A stretch of DNA of 64,000 nt from Pigmentiphaga sp. (GCA_023228945.1 JALOAI010000002.1:211830-275829); one strand, 5' to 3'. Shown: positions 1-9,475, numbered from the stretch's first letter. Numbers and translations are program-made. Notes: generated by a model from the letters alone, not told the origin.

Positions 1-2009
1 TGCGTGGCATCGCACAGAATATGAGGTAGATCACCGGCCAGCGAAATGTCCAGCCGGATGCGCTCGAGGCTGCCGTGCGGCGAATGCAGCGGATCCCAGC
101 CATATAAGGCGAGCACGTCGCCGATCAGGGCATTGAGGTCGGTTTCCTGCAGATTGAGCGATGGTTTGCGGGCATACTCGCGGAACTCATCCACCATGGC
201 CTGCATCGATGCCACTTGATTGACGATGGTCGTGGTAGCCCGCCGCAACAGGGCGGAGTCGGTGTCGTCGAGCTTGTCTTCGAGTTTGATCTGCAGCCTT
301 TCCGCCGACAGCTGGATGGGGGTGAGCGGGTTCTTGATCTCGTGCGCCAGACGGCGGGCCACCTCGCCCCAGGCGACGATGCGGTTGGCCGAGATGACGT
401 CGGTGATGTCGTCGAACACCACCACGTAGCCGCGGTTGCCATCGACGGTGAGCAGAGATCCTCGCATCAGCAGCGTGATGGTGGAACGGCTGCGGTCCTG
501 GTCGGCAAAAGGCTCGGGCGGCGGCGGGTTGGCGCCGGTGTGGGGATCGGGATCGGGGGGCGCGGCGGCGCCCGCCGGCATGGGGCTGGTGACGGTGATT
601 TCGATTTGCCGCTGCCAATACGAGCTGCCGGTATCGGCGGCGGCATGCTCGGCGAAGCCCTGGCGCAGGGCCTGTGCGAAGCCGGTGAGGTCGATCAGGG
701 TCTCAAGCGGGCGTCCGGGCATCTGCCGCAGATCGGTGTGCAGGATTCGCTGGGCACCCTGGTTGAAGGTGGCGAGCCGGAAGGCGGAGTCGAAGACCAT
801 CACCCCGGACGATAGGGTGGCCAGGACGTTCTCGAGATAGGCGTTGGAGCGTTCGAGCTGCTGCCGATTGTTCTCGACCATGCGGCGAGCCTCGGCCAGC
901 TCGCGGGTCATGGCATTGAAAGAGCGTGTGAGCTGGCCCACTTCGTCGCGCGACGAGGGCTCGGGCAACTGGCGGAACTTGCCGACGCTGACCGCCTGCG
1001 TGCCCCCGGCCAGCCGCAGCAACGGCCGCACCAGCCGAGCCGAGAGCGCGAAGGCGGCGGCGATGGCGGTAAAGGCCGCCAGCAGCAGGGCAAGGGTAAG
1101 GGTGATGCCATAGAGTTTGCGCAGGCCCAGACGCGACAGTGCCAGTTCTTGATAGTCGCGATAACCGCGTTGCACCTGGTTGGCGTTCTCGGTGATGTTG
1201 TCGGGTACCGGCTGGGTCAGCTGCAGATAGCGGGTTTCGGCCCGCAAAAGCGAATTGAAATCGCCCAGCGGGCCGAGGGTGAGCAGCGGCACGATCACCC
1301 GCAAGGTGAGATCGACGTTGTCGACGTCTTCGTCCGCCGTGGCTTCAAGGGTGGGGACGGCCTCGACCGCCGCATAGGAACGGCCGGAACGGATCTGCTG
1401 CAGGACGTTGGCCGGCGGCAAGGCCGGCGCCAGGCTGTTGAAGCTGCTATTGGAAAATGCGATGACGTTGCCGCTGGTGGTGAAGATCATCGCATCGGCG
1501 ACGTCTTGGCGCTCGCGCAGCCGGGTGAGCGCCAGCGCAAGCGAGGGATCGTGAGGGCCAAGGTCGCTCAGTTCGATAGCCAGCATGCGTGCCTTGGCAT
1601 GCAGATCGCTGAGGCGGGTATCGAGTGCGGCCCGGCCGAGGTTGAGTCCGGCGTCGAGCGCGGCGTTGACACGCACATTGAACCAGGATTCGATAGAACG
1701 CGAGAGAAATTGTACGGATAAAGTATAGATGATGGCCCCCGGCACCACGCCGACGAGCGCAAAGGCCAGCGCCAGCCGGGCGGTGAGGCGGGCGCCGAAG
1801 ACGTTGCGCCGCAATTGCCGGATCAGCCGGGTGGTGAGCGTGACTACCCAGGCGCCCAACGCCAGCGCCACGACGATGTTGAGGCCAAGCAGGAGGGTGT
1901 AGTAGCGTTCGATGCGCGAGGCGTTGTTGGTGGACCACGCAAGCAGGCCGAGCAGCAGCAGTGCGCTCACCGCACCGGCCACCAACAGGATGCGCATGAG
2001 CCGGTTCAC
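1..2009 (-). CDS. ntrY: NtrY-type sensor histidine kinase (3' end outside window)
   Basis: Membrane sensor kinase of the NtrY/NtrX nitrogen-response pair. Reading from a GTG at 2009, the N-terminus has hydrophobic segments (a Leu-rich stretch at about residues 8-25, then two more). A HAMP-like region and a PAS region follow, then a HisKA box reading RLAHEIKNPLTP, with the phosphorylated His at about residue 556. The frame stays open to the left edge, so the ATPase domain is cut off. The GTG overlaps the TGA of the DUF4390 gene (GTGA), which supports this start and translational coupling. The DUF4390-ntrY arrangement is the usual one in Alcaligenaceae, and ntrX would be expected beyond the edge. 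Function is by family similarity; the truncation is due only to the window boundary. Confidence 0.85.
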   Translation of the reverse strand, partial: MNRLMRILLVAGAVSALLLLGLLAWSTNNASRIERYYTLLLGLNIVVALALGAWVVTLTTRLIRQLRRNVFGARLTARLALAFALVGVVPGAIIYTLSVQFLSRSIESWFNVRVNAALDAGLNLGRAALDTRLSDLHAKARMLAIELSDLGPHDPSLALALTRLRERQDVADAMIFTTSGNVIAFSNSSFNSLAPALPPANVLQQIRSGRSYAAVEAVPTLEATADEDVDNVDLTLRVIVPLLTLGPLGDFNSLLRAETRYLQLTQPVPDNITENANQVQRGYRDYQELALSRLGLRKLYGITLTLALLLAAFTAIAAAFALSARLVRPLLRLAGGTQAVSVGKFRQLPEPSSRDEVGQLTRSFNAMTRELAEARRMVENNRQQLERSNAYLENVLATLSSGVMVFDSAFRLATFNQGAQRILHTDLRQMPGRPLETLIDLTGFAQALRQGFAEHAAADTGSSYWQRQIEITVTSPMPAGAAAPPDPDPHTGANPPPPEPFADQDRSRSTITLLMRGSLLTVDGNRGYVVVFDDITDVISANRIVAWGEVARRLAHEIKNPLTPIQLSAERLQIKLEDKLDDTDSALLRRATTTIVNQVASMQAMVDEFREYARKPSLNLQETDLNALIGDVLALYGWDPLHSPHGSLERIRLDISLAGDLPHILCDAT

Positions 2010-2575
2010 GGCTGCCACGTCTCCAGCAGATCGGGGCGGATCCGGAAAGGGGCCCAGGGCGTGGCCAGTGCCCAGGCACTGCTATTCATGGCGTTGACCT
2101 GAAAGGGACGCGAGAGCTGGGAGACGTCGAGCCGCAGGCGCAGGCGGCCTTCGTAGCGATCGGCGGGATCGAGCGCATCGGCGTTGGCGAAGCGCCAGCC
2201 ACGGATGTGGCGTACGATCTCGAGCGCTTCGTCGAGCGAAGCCACCGGCAGCGCCAGGCCGCCGGTGCTGACGCGCCATTGGCGAATCAGGGCGTTGTAC
2301 GAAATGCTCCAGAGCCGCTCGGCCTCGACCACCGTGCGGTCGAACCACCACCAACGCGGCTCCGACACCACGAGATCGGCCGTAAAGTACAGCGACAGGC
2401 CTCGTTCGGCCACGCCGCGCAGTTGCGAGTTGAGCTCGACGCGGATATCGGCATCGAGGTACCAGCCATCGGCTTGGTGGCTGATTTGCATGCGCTCGAC
2501 CCGCGTACCCTCATTGGCGGCGGCGATGGGGACGAACGAGACGAGCCACAGGAAAATGGCGAGCAGTCGCAGCAT
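2006..2575 (-). CDS. DUF4390 domain protein, secreted
   Basis: A 189-residue protein of unknown function. It starts with a signal peptide (MLRLLAIFLWLVSFVPIAAA) and continues as a soluble, beta-rich domain with the family-type segments YFTADLVVSEPRWWWFD and YNALIRQWRVSTGG. Its product should be periplasmic or membrane-associated. It lies 8 bp after rsmB, and its stop overlaps the GTG of ntrY, so it sits in one operon between rRNA methylation and nitrogen sensing. That position is conserved in Bordetella relatives and may reflect a role linked to the NtrY sensor, which is inference only. The ATG at 2573-2575 is chosen because the frame upstream of it reads into rsmB. Confidence 0.85.
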   Translation of the reverse strand: MLRLLAIFLWLVSFVPIAAANEGTRVERMQISHQADGWYLDADIRVELNSQLRGVAERGLSLYFTADLVVSEPRWWWFDRTVVEAERLWSISYNALIRQWRVSTGGLALPVASLDEALEIVRHIRGWRFANADALDPADRYEGRLRLRLDVSQLSRPFQVNAMNSSAWALATPWAPFRIRPDLLETWQP

Positions 2576-2583
2576 GCGAGGTA

Positions 2584-4062
2584 TCAGGCCTTGGTGAAAC
2601 ACGCATAAAAGAAACCGTCGTGCTGATCGGCGGGCGCGGCGCCCGACAAGGCGGGCAAGAGCTGGCCGGGGGCGGCCTGGCGCAAGGCATCGGCATGGCG
2701 CAGCTCGAAGGCCTTGGCCTGCTGCGCGCCTTCTGCGTGAAATACCGAGCAGGTGACGTAAAGCAATGTACCACCCGGGGCGACCACCTGCCACAGCGTG
2801 TCGGCGATCTGTTGTTGCAGGGCCGCAATCCGCGAGATATCGTCGGCACGGCGCAGCCAGCGGATATCGGGATGGCGGCGCACGATGCCCGATGCCGTGC
2901 AGGGTACGTCGGCCAGCACGGCGTCGAAGGGCCGGCCGTCCCACCAATCGAGCGTGCTGGCGTCGGCCCGGCTCAAGCCCGCTTGCAGGCCAAGGCGATC
3001 GAGATTGGCCGCCACGCGCGCGAGGCGAGCGGCGTCGTTGTCGAGCGCGGTGAGCTCGAGGTTGGCCAGCTCCAGGAGATGGGCGGTTTTGCCGCCCGGC
3101 GCGGCGCAGGCGTCGAGGACGCGCATGCCGTCGCGCAACGGTAGCAAGGAGGCCGCCAGCTGTGCCCCTGCGTCCTGGACCGACCACCAGCCTTCGGCAA
3201 AACCGGGCAATTGATGCACAGGGCGGGGCTGGGTGAGCACCAGGCCATGCTGCAGCACAGGCTCGGCGTCCACGCCGGCGTCGGCCAAGGCCAGCACTAC
3301 GCGATCGCGAGTCGTACGGCGCGGGTTGACCCGCAGCGTCATGGGCGCGGGCGCATGGGCCGATTCGAGGATGCGGCGCCACTGGTCGGGATGGTCGCGC
3401 TGCAACTGCTCGATCCACCAGAGAGGATGGTTCCAGCAGGCCTCGGGATCGTGCCGGGCGCGGGCGTCGAGGTGATCGCGCTCGCGCTGGTAGCGGCGCA
3501 GGCAGGCGTTGATCAGGTTTTTGTAGCGTTGCCAACGAGGTTGCCGTTGCGCGGCACGCACGGCCTGATCGACGATGGTGAACTCGGTATAGTGCGGCGC
3601 CCAGGGCGCTTGCGCCGAGCCGTGCAGCAAGGCAAGCGCGACGCCCAGCAAGAAGTGGATGCCGGGTTCGGGCGGCGGGCGGTCGAGCAAGAGGCTCTGC
3701 AGCGTGCGCACGTGCCCCCACTGGCGCAAAGCGTGGAATGTGAGGTCTTGCGTGGCCGCGCGCATGGCTGGCGGAATCTCGTCAAGCACCTGGGTGAGGG
3801 ACCGGCCGTGTTCGAGCACGGCTTCGAGGGCAAGGGCGGCGCTGACCAGAATGCGAGCAAGCGGGGCGGAGGCCGGCCCGTTGGATTCCGGGGCTGGCGC
3901 GGCCGCCGGGCCACTGACCGTCGGCCTGCTCGCGGCCGTGCCGCTGGTCCTTGGGCCACCGACCATCGGGCCGCCAGCCGTTGGGCCGGCCTGGCGGGCG
4001 GGAGCGGGCCGGCTCTGCCGGGCCTGGCCTCGCGGGGTGGGTTTGGGGCTGCGGCCGGGCAT
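2584..4062 (-). CDS. rsmB: 16S rRNA m5C967 methyltransferase RsmB
   Basis: SAM-dependent methyltransferase that modifies C967 of 16S rRNA; 492 residues. After a low-complexity Pro/Ala/Gly-rich N-terminal tail of about 65 residues comes a NusB-like RNA-binding domain (ARILVSAALALEAVLEHG onward), then the Rossmann methyltransferase with the SAM motif ACAAPGGKTAHLLE. Both catalytic cysteine motifs are present: VPCTASGIVRRHPDIRWL and YVTCSVF. The start ATG at 4060-4062 shares one base with the fmt stop (TGATG), indicating coupling. The N-terminal tail is longer than in the E. coli enzyme but of a kind common in high-GC betaproteobacteria. It is cotranscribed with def and fmt. Confidence 0.93.
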   Translation of the reverse strand: MPGRSPKPTPRGQARQSRPAPARQAGPTAGGPMVGGPRTSGTAASRPTVSGPAAAPAPESNGPASAPLARILVSAALALEAVLEHGRSLTQVLDEIPPAMRAATQDLTFHALRQWGHVRTLQSLLLDRPPPEPGIHFLLGVALALLHGSAQAPWAPHYTEFTIVDQAVRAAQRQPRWQRYKNLINACLRRYQRERDHLDARARHDPEACWNHPLWWIEQLQRDHPDQWRRILESAHAPAPMTLRVNPRRTTRDRVVLALADAGVDAEPVLQHGLVLTQPRPVHQLPGFAEGWWSVQDAGAQLAASLLPLRDGMRVLDACAAPGGKTAHLLELANLELTALDNDAARLARVAANLDRLGLQAGLSRADASTLDWWDGRPFDAVLADVPCTASGIVRRHPDIRWLRRADDISRIAALQQQIADTLWQVVAPGGTLLYVTCSVFHAEGAQQAKAFELRHADALRQAAPGQLLPALSGAAPADQHDGFFYACFTKA

Positions 4063-5006
4063 CACGCCGGGCTCCAGCCGCGGCGGAAAACGTCGGCCGG
4101 CTGGCGCTTGCCGCCGGCCTTCTGGACCTCGGTGAGGCGCAGCAGGCCCTCGCCGGTGGCGAGGTCGATACCGTCGGTCGAAATCGCCACCACCGTGCCC
4201 GGGGTGGCGTATGGGGCCGGGCCGGCGGGCAGGGCCTGGGCTTGCCAAACTTTGACCGGCTCGTTCAGGCCCGGCAGCATCACGGTAGCGCCGGGTACGG
4301 GATTGAAGGCGCGCACCCGCCGGGCGAGTTCGGTGGCTGGGCGGGAAAGATCCAGCCTGGCCTCGGCTTTATCGAGCTTGGTGGCGTAGGTCGCGCCGGC
4401 GCCGGGTTGCGCCGTACTGGGCAGCTGGCCCGCCGCGAGGAGATCGAGGGCTTCGACGATCAGTTCGCCACCCAGCGTCGCCAGGACGTCGTGGAGCTGC
4501 CCCGCGGTGGCGTCGCCGATAGGCAGCTCGCGCCATAGGCGCATGGCGCCGGTATCCAGGCCTTCGTCCATCTGCATGATGGTCACGCCCGAGCTGGCAT
4601 CGCCGGCCTCGATGGCACGCTGGATGGGCGCCGCGCCGCGCCAGCGCGGCAGCAGGCTGGCGTGGATGTTGAGGCAGCCATGGCTGGGTAGTTGCAGCGT
4701 CCAGGCCGGCAGGATCAGGCCGTAGGCGGCCACCACCATGGCTTCGGGCCGGGCCGCGAGCAAGGCGTCGCGCGCCGCGGAGGCGTCGTCGGGGTAGCGG
4801 CCGTCGAGGCGCAGGCTGCGCGGCTGCAAGACCTGGGCGCCATGTGCCAGCGCCGCCTGCTTGACCGGGCTGGGCTGCAGTTTCAGGCCGCGCCCCGCCG
4901 GGCGGTCGGGCTGGGTGAGAACCAGGGGTATGTCGTGGCCCGTCGCCAGCAGGCGCTCATAGGCCACGCGGGCGAAATCGGGGGTTCCCGCAAAAACCAG
5001 ACGCAT
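4062..5006 (-). CDS. fmt: Methionyl-tRNA formyltransferase
   Basis: Transfers a formyl group from 10-formyl-THF to Met-tRNAfMet to make the initiator tRNA. The 314 residues match family length. Visible motifs are the N-terminal MRLVFAGTPDFA, the catalytic-region NIHASLLPRWRGAAPIQRA, and the C-terminal OB-like domain (RVRAFNPVPGA). The ATG at 5004-5006 is chosen over the longer reading frame because homologs begin at MRLVFAGTP. It lies 5 bp after def and shares one base with rsmB, forming the def-fmt-rsmB operon. Confidence 0.96.
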   Translation of the reverse strand: MRLVFAGTPDFARVAYERLLATGHDIPLVLTQPDRPAGRGLKLQPSPVKQAALAHGAQVLQPRSLRLDGRYPDDASAARDALLAARPEAMVVAAYGLILPAWTLQLPSHGCLNIHASLLPRWRGAAPIQRAIEAGDASSGVTIMQMDEGLDTGAMRLWRELPIGDATAGQLHDVLATLGGELIVEALDLLAAGQLPSTAQPGAGATYATKLDKAEARLDLSRPATELARRVRAFNPVPGATVMLPGLNEPVKVWQAQALPAGPAPYATPGTVVAISTDGIDLATGEGLLRLTEVQKAGGKRQPADVFRRGWSPA

Positions 5007-5011
5007 GAAAA

Positions 5012-5527
5012 TTACGCCACGGCCTGGGCCTGGCGCTCCTGTTTGCGCAGTTTGGTTTTGATGCGCGATTGCTTGAGTGGCGAGAGGTATTCGACGAATA
5101 CCTTGCCGTCGAGGTGATCGATCTCGTGCTGCACGCAAATGGCCAGCAGGCCATCGGCGTCGAACTCGAAGGCATTGCCATCGGGGTCGAGCGCCCGCAC
5201 GCGCACGCGCTCGGCGCGCTCGACCTTATCGTAGATGCCGGGCACCGAGAGGCAGCCTTCTTCGTAGACGATGCGGTCGTCGCTGCGCCAGATGATCTCG
5301 GGGTTGATCAGGGCGCGCAGTTCGTTGTGCTGTTCGGAGACGTCGATGACGATCACGCGCTCGTGGACATCGACCTGCGTGGCGGCCAGGCCCACGCCCG
5401 GCGCGGCGTACATGGTTTCGGCCATGTCGCGCACCAGGGTGCGGATGCGGTCGTCGACGACTTCAACCGGCTTGGCCACCTTGTGCAGGCGGGGATCCGG
5501 AAAATGCAGAATGGGTAGCAAGGCCAT
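5012..5527 (-). CDS. def: Peptide deformylase
   Basis: Metallohydrolase that removes the N-formyl group from nascent proteins; 171 residues. All three family motifs are intact: GVGLAATQV, EEGCLSVPG (metal-binding Cys) and QHEIDHLDG (HExxH metal ligands and catalytic Glu). The start is taken at MALLPILHFPDPRL, the usual N-terminus, rather than three codons upstream. It is first in the def-fmt-rsmB-DUF4390-ntrY operon and is divergent from dprA, so the promoters for both lie within 5528-5717. Confidence 0.96.
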   Translation of the reverse strand: MALLPILHFPDPRLHKVAKPVEVVDDRIRTLVRDMAETMYAAPGVGLAATQVDVHERVIVIDVSEQHNELRALINPEIIWRSDDRIVYEEGCLSVPGIYDKVERAERVRVRALDPDGNAFEFDADGLLAICVQHEIDHLDGKVFVEYLSPLKQSRIKTKLRKQERQAQAVA

Positions 5528-5717
5528 GGTAGGCACCCGTACGAAAAAGATTTGCCCAACTCTCCACTATAGAGGAGTGGGTATGGTGTAGCCAGTAGAT
5601 GGGGGCGCCGCGCCGTTTTTTCAACGAGGCTTGGCGGGTGTGTCCTGGAGTATCCGATCGGCGGCGGATACGCTGCCCCACAGGCATGATGGCAGGACGA
5701 TAAAGGCAAGGGATTTT

Positions 5718-6947
5718 ATGGCATTTTCATCGTCGTCCGGGCCGCGTCCCGCCGGGCCGGAGCCGGAGGCGCGATTGGCACCAGAGCCAGCCGCGCGCGA
5801 CGCCGCGCTAGCCGCGTGGCTGCGCTTGTCGCTGCAGCCGGGCCTGGGGCTGGTCGCGGCGCGCCGGCTACTCGATCTGGCCGGCGGCGATGCGCTGGCG
5901 GTGTCGGCGCTGGCTCCGCCCGACGTTGCCGGCGTCGTGGGGCCGCAACCGGCGGCGGAACTCCTGCGGCCGCCCACCGCCGGTATGACCGCCGCCATCG
6001 AGGCCTGCCTGGCCTGGGAGCGAGCCGCGGAGGGCCGTCGCCTGATGGTCTTGGCCGATGCCGACTACCCGGCATCCCTGCGCCAGCTGCACGATCCACC
6101 GCTGGTGCTGTATGTCAGAGGCGATGCGGCGCAGCTCGCGCGACCCAGTGTGGCAGTGGTGGGTGCGCGCCATGCTACGCCCGGGGGCAAGGCCTTGGCC
6201 CGCAACTTGTCGCTGCAATTGGCGGCGAGCGGTTGGAGCGTGGTCAGCGGGCTGGCACTCGGGATCGATGGCGCCGCCCACGAAGGAGCCTTGGCGGCGG
6301 GGCCGGAAGGCGCGGGCACGCTGGCCGTCATGGCCACCGGCATCGATCGCGTCTATCCCGCCCGCCACCAGGGCCTGGCCCAGCGCATCGCAATGCGGGG
6401 CGCGGTGATCACCGAACTGCCGCTGGGCACCCCGAGTGCGCCGTTTCAGTTTCCGCGGCGCAATCGGCTGGTGGCCGGCCTGGTGCGTGGCGTGCTGGTC
6501 GTTGAGGCGGCCGAACGCAGCGGCTCGCTCATCACCGCGCGGCTGGCCAACGATCTCGGGCGCGACGTCTTCGCTGTGCCGGGGTCTGTCCATGCACCGC
6601 TGTCGCGCGGCTGCCATGCCCTGATCCGCGACGGTGCGCGCCTGGCGGCTTCCCTTGAAGACATCCTGGAAGAACTGGAGGGCGGGGCATATCGGCCCAC
6701 CAGCGGCAAAGCCGACCTTTCACGCCAGCCGCCGGCCCCGCCGGATCCGGGCGAGCCTGAGGCCGCGGCGGTGCTGGCCGCGCTGGGCTACGATCCGCTG
6801 GATTTCGATACCTTGCTCGCCCGCACCGGGCTGGCTGCGCCGTTACTGCATGGGCAGCTGCTGCAACTGGAGCTTGGGGGGTGGCTGTGGCGCGGGCCCG
6901 ATGGGCGGCTGATGCGCCTCGCTCCACCGATAAGGCCGGCGGGCTAG
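5718..6947 (+). CDS. dprA: DNA-processing protein DprA
   Basis: Single-strand DNA-binding protein that protects incoming DNA and loads RecA during natural transformation; 409 residues. An N-terminal SAM-like helical part is followed by the Rossmann-like DprA fold (VVGARHATPGGKALARNL, SVVSGLALGIDGAAHEGAL, FPRRNRLVAGLV, EAAERSGSLITARLA). The C-terminus is a winged-helix-like domain (LGYDPLDFDTLLARTGL...LELGGWLWRGPDG). The ATG at 5718 follows a purine-rich AAGGCAAGGGA. The gene is divergent from def, an arrangement common in proteobacteria. Its presence does not by itself show that the organism is competent. Confidence 0.94.
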   Translation: MAFSSSSGPRPAGPEPEARLAPEPAARDAALAAWLRLSLQPGLGLVAARRLLDLAGGDALAVSALAPPDVAGVVGPQPAAELLRPPTAGMTAAIEACLAWERAAEGRRLMVLADADYPASLRQLHDPPLVLYVRGDAAQLARPSVAVVGARHATPGGKALARNLSLQLAASGWSVVSGLALGIDGAAHEGALAAGPEGAGTLAVMATGIDRVYPARHQGLAQRIAMRGAVITELPLGTPSAPFQFPRRNRLVAGLVRGVLVVEAAERSGSLITARLANDLGRDVFAVPGSVHAPLSRGCHALIRDGARLAASLEDILEELEGGAYRPTSGKADLSRQPPAPPDPGEPEAAAVLAALGYDPLDFDTLLARTGLAAPLLHGQLLQLELGGWLWRGPDGRLMRLAPPIRPAG

Positions 6948-6970
6948 TGGCCTACTCGCCGATGCGTAAC

Positions 6971-6996
6971 GCCCGAGGCGCCGCGGTACCTCGGGC
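6971..6996. terminator. Hairpin between convergent dprA and proS
   Basis: Perfect 8-bp inverted repeat GCCCGAGG / CCTCGGGC with a 10-nt loop, in the short gap between the ends of dprA and proS. No T-run on either side, so it may act as a weak or Rho-assisted bidirectional terminator. Confidence 0.5.
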
Positions 6997-7030
6997 TACA
7001 TGCTATGCGCGAGGCAACCGGCGTGTGTCG

Positions 7031-8767
7031 TTAATCCACGCGTAACGCCTGAAGTCCGGCCTGCACGCCGGCCAGCGCCTCGGCGGCGGCCACGCGCGTG
7101 GCTTCGGCGTCGCGGCGGCCCTGGATCTCCACCACGCCGTCTTTCAAGCCGCGTTCGCCCACCGTCACGCGCAACGGGATGCCGATCAGCTCCCAGTCGG
7201 CAAACATGCTGCCCGGCCGCAGATCGCGATCGTCGAGAATGGCATCGACACCTTGAGCGCGCAGGGCTTCGTACAGCTCGGTTGCCGTATTCCGCACCGC
7301 CTCGCTCTTGCTCCAGCTCACCGGGCAGATCACAACATCGAAGGGGCTCAAGGCCGCGGGCCAGAGGATGCCGCGATCATCGTGGTTTTGCTCGATCGCG
7401 GCGCCCACGATGCGTGTCACGCCGATGCCGTAGCAACCCATCTGCATGACGGCGGGCTTGCCGTTTTCGTCCAGGAAGGTGGCGTTCAGCGCCTCGGAAT
7501 ACTTGGTGCCCAGGAAGAATACGTGGCCGACTTCGATGCCGCGCTGCAGTACCAGCGGACCGCTGCCGTCGGCAGCCGGGTCGCCGGCCACGACGTTGCG
7601 CAGGTCGAGCGTGTACGCTGGCGGCGGCAGGTCGCGCACCCAGTTGGCGCCAGTGTAGTGGAAGCCCGCGGCGTTGGCGCCGCACACGAAGTCGCTCATG
7701 TTGGCGACCGTGCGGTCGGCCACCACCAGGGTGCCTTCGGGCACGCCGACAGGGCCCAGGTAGCCGGGCTCGGTGCCGAAGTGGGCCTCGATCTCGGCGG
7801 CCGCCGCCAGGCGGAAGCCCTGCGCCAACTCGGGCACCTTGGCGGCCTTGATCTCGTTCAGTTCGTGGTCGCCGCGCAGCAGCAGCATGACCATCCGCGG
7901 CGCCTCGCCTTCGGTGACCACCACCACCGCCTTGACGGTGCGCTCGATCGGCAGGCCGAGAAAATCCGCCACGGCGTCGCAGCGCACCTGGCCCGGCGTG
8001 GCTACCTGTTCGAGGGGCTGGCCGGGTGCGGCGCGCTCGGCGAGCAGGGGCAGGGCCTCGGCCAGTTCGACGTTGGCGGCATAGCCCGAGGCCGGGCTAT
8101 AGGCGATGAGATCTTCGCCGGTATCGGCGATCACCTGGAACTCATGGCTGCGTGAACCGCCGATCGAGCCGGTATCGGCGGCAACGGCGCGAAACTCCAG
8201 CCCCAGCCGCTGGAAGATGCGCTGGTAGGCGTCGTACATGCGGTCGTAGCTGGCTTGCGCATCCGCCTCGGTGCGATCGAAGGAATAGGCGTCCTTCATG
8301 GTGAACTCGCGGCCCCGCATCAGGCCGAAACGCGGCCGGCGCTCGTCGCGGAATTTGGTCTGGATGTGATAGAAGTTGCGCGGCAACTGGCGCCAGCTAT
8401 GGATCTCGTTGCGCGCGATGTCGGTGATCACTTCTTCCGACGTGGGCTGCAGCACGAAATCGCGCTGGTGGCGATCCTTGATGCGCAGCAGCTCGGGGCC
8501 GTACTGCTCCCAGCGGCCCGACTCCTGCCAGAGCTCGGCCGGCTGTACCACCGGCATGAGCAGCTCCAGGGCGCCCGCGGCGTCCATCTCTTGGCGGATG
8601 ATGGCCTCGACCTTGCGGATGACTCGCAGGCCCAGCGGCATATAGGTGTAGATGCCCCCCGCCAGGCGCCGGATCATGCCGGCGCGGGTCATCAGGCGAT
8701 GGCTGGCGACTTCGGCATCGGCCGGCGCCTCTTTGAGGGTGTTGATATGGTAGTGAGAGGCGCGCAT
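7031..8767 (-). CDS. proS: Prolyl-tRNA synthetase (bacterial type, with editing domain)
   Basis: Charges tRNA-Pro with proline; 578 residues. Class II motifs are visible: motif 2 region YHIQTKFRDERRPRFGLMRGREF and motif 3 region GCYGIGVTRIVGA. Between them is the YbaK-like trans-editing insertion (about residues 230-390) typical of bacterial ProS, which hydrolyses Ala-tRNA-Pro. The C-terminal anticodon-binding domain follows (PFDVVICPVSWSK...LDDRDLRPGSMFADWELIGIP). The start MRASHYHINTLKEAP is the usual N-terminus; the longer upstream frame overlaps rppH and is rejected. It is divergent from rppH. A tRNA-Pro(CGG) gene occurs at 29729 in this window. Confidence 0.96.
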   Translation of the reverse strand: MRASHYHINTLKEAPADAEVASHRLMTRAGMIRRLAGGIYTYMPLGLRVIRKVEAIIRQEMDAAGALELLMPVVQPAELWQESGRWEQYGPELLRIKDRHQRDFVLQPTSEEVITDIARNEIHSWRQLPRNFYHIQTKFRDERRPRFGLMRGREFTMKDAYSFDRTEADAQASYDRMYDAYQRIFQRLGLEFRAVAADTGSIGGSRSHEFQVIADTGEDLIAYSPASGYAANVELAEALPLLAERAAPGQPLEQVATPGQVRCDAVADFLGLPIERTVKAVVVVTEGEAPRMVMLLLRGDHELNEIKAAKVPELAQGFRLAAAAEIEAHFGTEPGYLGPVGVPEGTLVVADRTVANMSDFVCGANAAGFHYTGANWVRDLPPPAYTLDLRNVVAGDPAADGSGPLVLQRGIEVGHVFFLGTKYSEALNATFLDENGKPAVMQMGCYGIGVTRIVGAAIEQNHDDRGILWPAALSPFDVVICPVSWSKSEAVRNTATELYEALRAQGVDAILDDRDLRPGSMFADWELIGIPLRVTVGERGLKDGVVEIQGRRDAEATRVAAAEALAGVQAGLQALRVD

Positions 8768-8783
8768 GGAACGGTTTGATCGA

Positions 8784-8789
8784 TATAAT
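8784..8789 (+). promoter_or_regulatory. Candidate -10 box for rppH
   Basis: A consensus TATAAT lies 35 bp upstream of the rppH ATG in the proS-rppH divergent gap. No good -35 hexamer is found 16-18 bp upstream, so the promoter is only tentative. Confidence 0.35.
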
Positions 8790-8824
8790 CGTTGGCAATT
8801 GTATAGAAATTGCTGGAGGTGGCC

Positions 8825-9460
8825 ATGCTGGATCGGGAAGGCTACCGTCCCAACGTCGGCATCATCCTCGTCAATCAAAAAAACGAGGTCTTCTGGGGTA
8901 AACGAATTCGCGAACATGCCTGGCAGTTTCCGCAGGGCGGCATCAAGCACGGCGAGAGTCCTGCCCAGGCCATGTATCGCGAGCTGCACGAAGAAGTCGG
9001 GCTCAAGCCCGAACATGTCCGTATCTTGGGGCGCACACGTAACTGGCTACGTTACACCGTGCCCGAGCGTTTCGTTCGGCGCGAGTGGCGTGGCCACTAT
9101 AAAGGACAAAAACAAATCTGGTTCCTGCTGCGTATGGTAGGCCGGGATTCCGATGTCTCGCTGCGCGCGACCAAGCATCCGGAGTTCGACGCCTGGCGCT
9201 GGAGCGACTACTGGGTGCCGCTGGATGCCGTGATCGAGTTCAAACGCGAGGTCTACACCGATGCGCTCAACGAGCTCGCCGCCATCCTGTTTCGTCGGCA
9301 AAGCGAAACCCGCTTTCTTCGCCAGCATCTGCAGGCGAGCACGCGTGGCAACGGCATGCGCCAGCCCAGGCACGCGGGCGACTTGCCGCCGCCCCCGCCG
9401 GCGGTGGTGTCCAACGCGCCCGAACCGGTGCTGGCCGTGGCGCCCGAGGAGCAAGGCTGA
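8825..9460 (+). CDS. rppH: RNA pyrophosphohydrolase (Nudix)
   Basis: Removes pyrophosphate from the 5' end of mRNA to start decay; 211 residues. The Nudix box GGIKHGESPAQAMYRELHEE plus VGL is complete. The WQFPQGG lead-in and the WRGHYKGQKQIWFLLRM strand are typical of RppH/NudH. The C-terminal tail of about 50 residues is Pro-rich (DLPPPPPAVVSNAPEP) and longer than in E. coli. The ATG at 8825 has a GGAGGT Shine-Dalgarno 7 bp upstream. A TTG 15 bases earlier would overlap that site and is rejected. Confidence 0.94.
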   Translation: MLDREGYRPNVGIILVNQKNEVFWGKRIREHAWQFPQGGIKHGESPAQAMYRELHEEVGLKPEHVRILGRTRNWLRYTVPERFVRREWRGHYKGQKQIWFLLRMVGRDSDVSLRATKHPEFDAWRWSDYWVPLDAVIEFKREVYTDALNELAAILFRRQSETRFLRQHLQASTRGNGMRQPRHAGDLPPPPPAVVSNAPEPVLAVAPEEQG

Positions 9461-9475
9461 AGCCGGATCCTCGCC

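Noticed and set aside
216..1721. Plus-strand frames opposite ntrY
   Set aside because: Long only because of GC bias; the minus strand encodes a coherent sensor kinase with HisKA motif through the same DNA.
7253..8155. 300-codon plus-strand frame across proS
   Set aside because: His/Ala/Gly/Arg-rich antisense shadow of a well-conserved synthetase.
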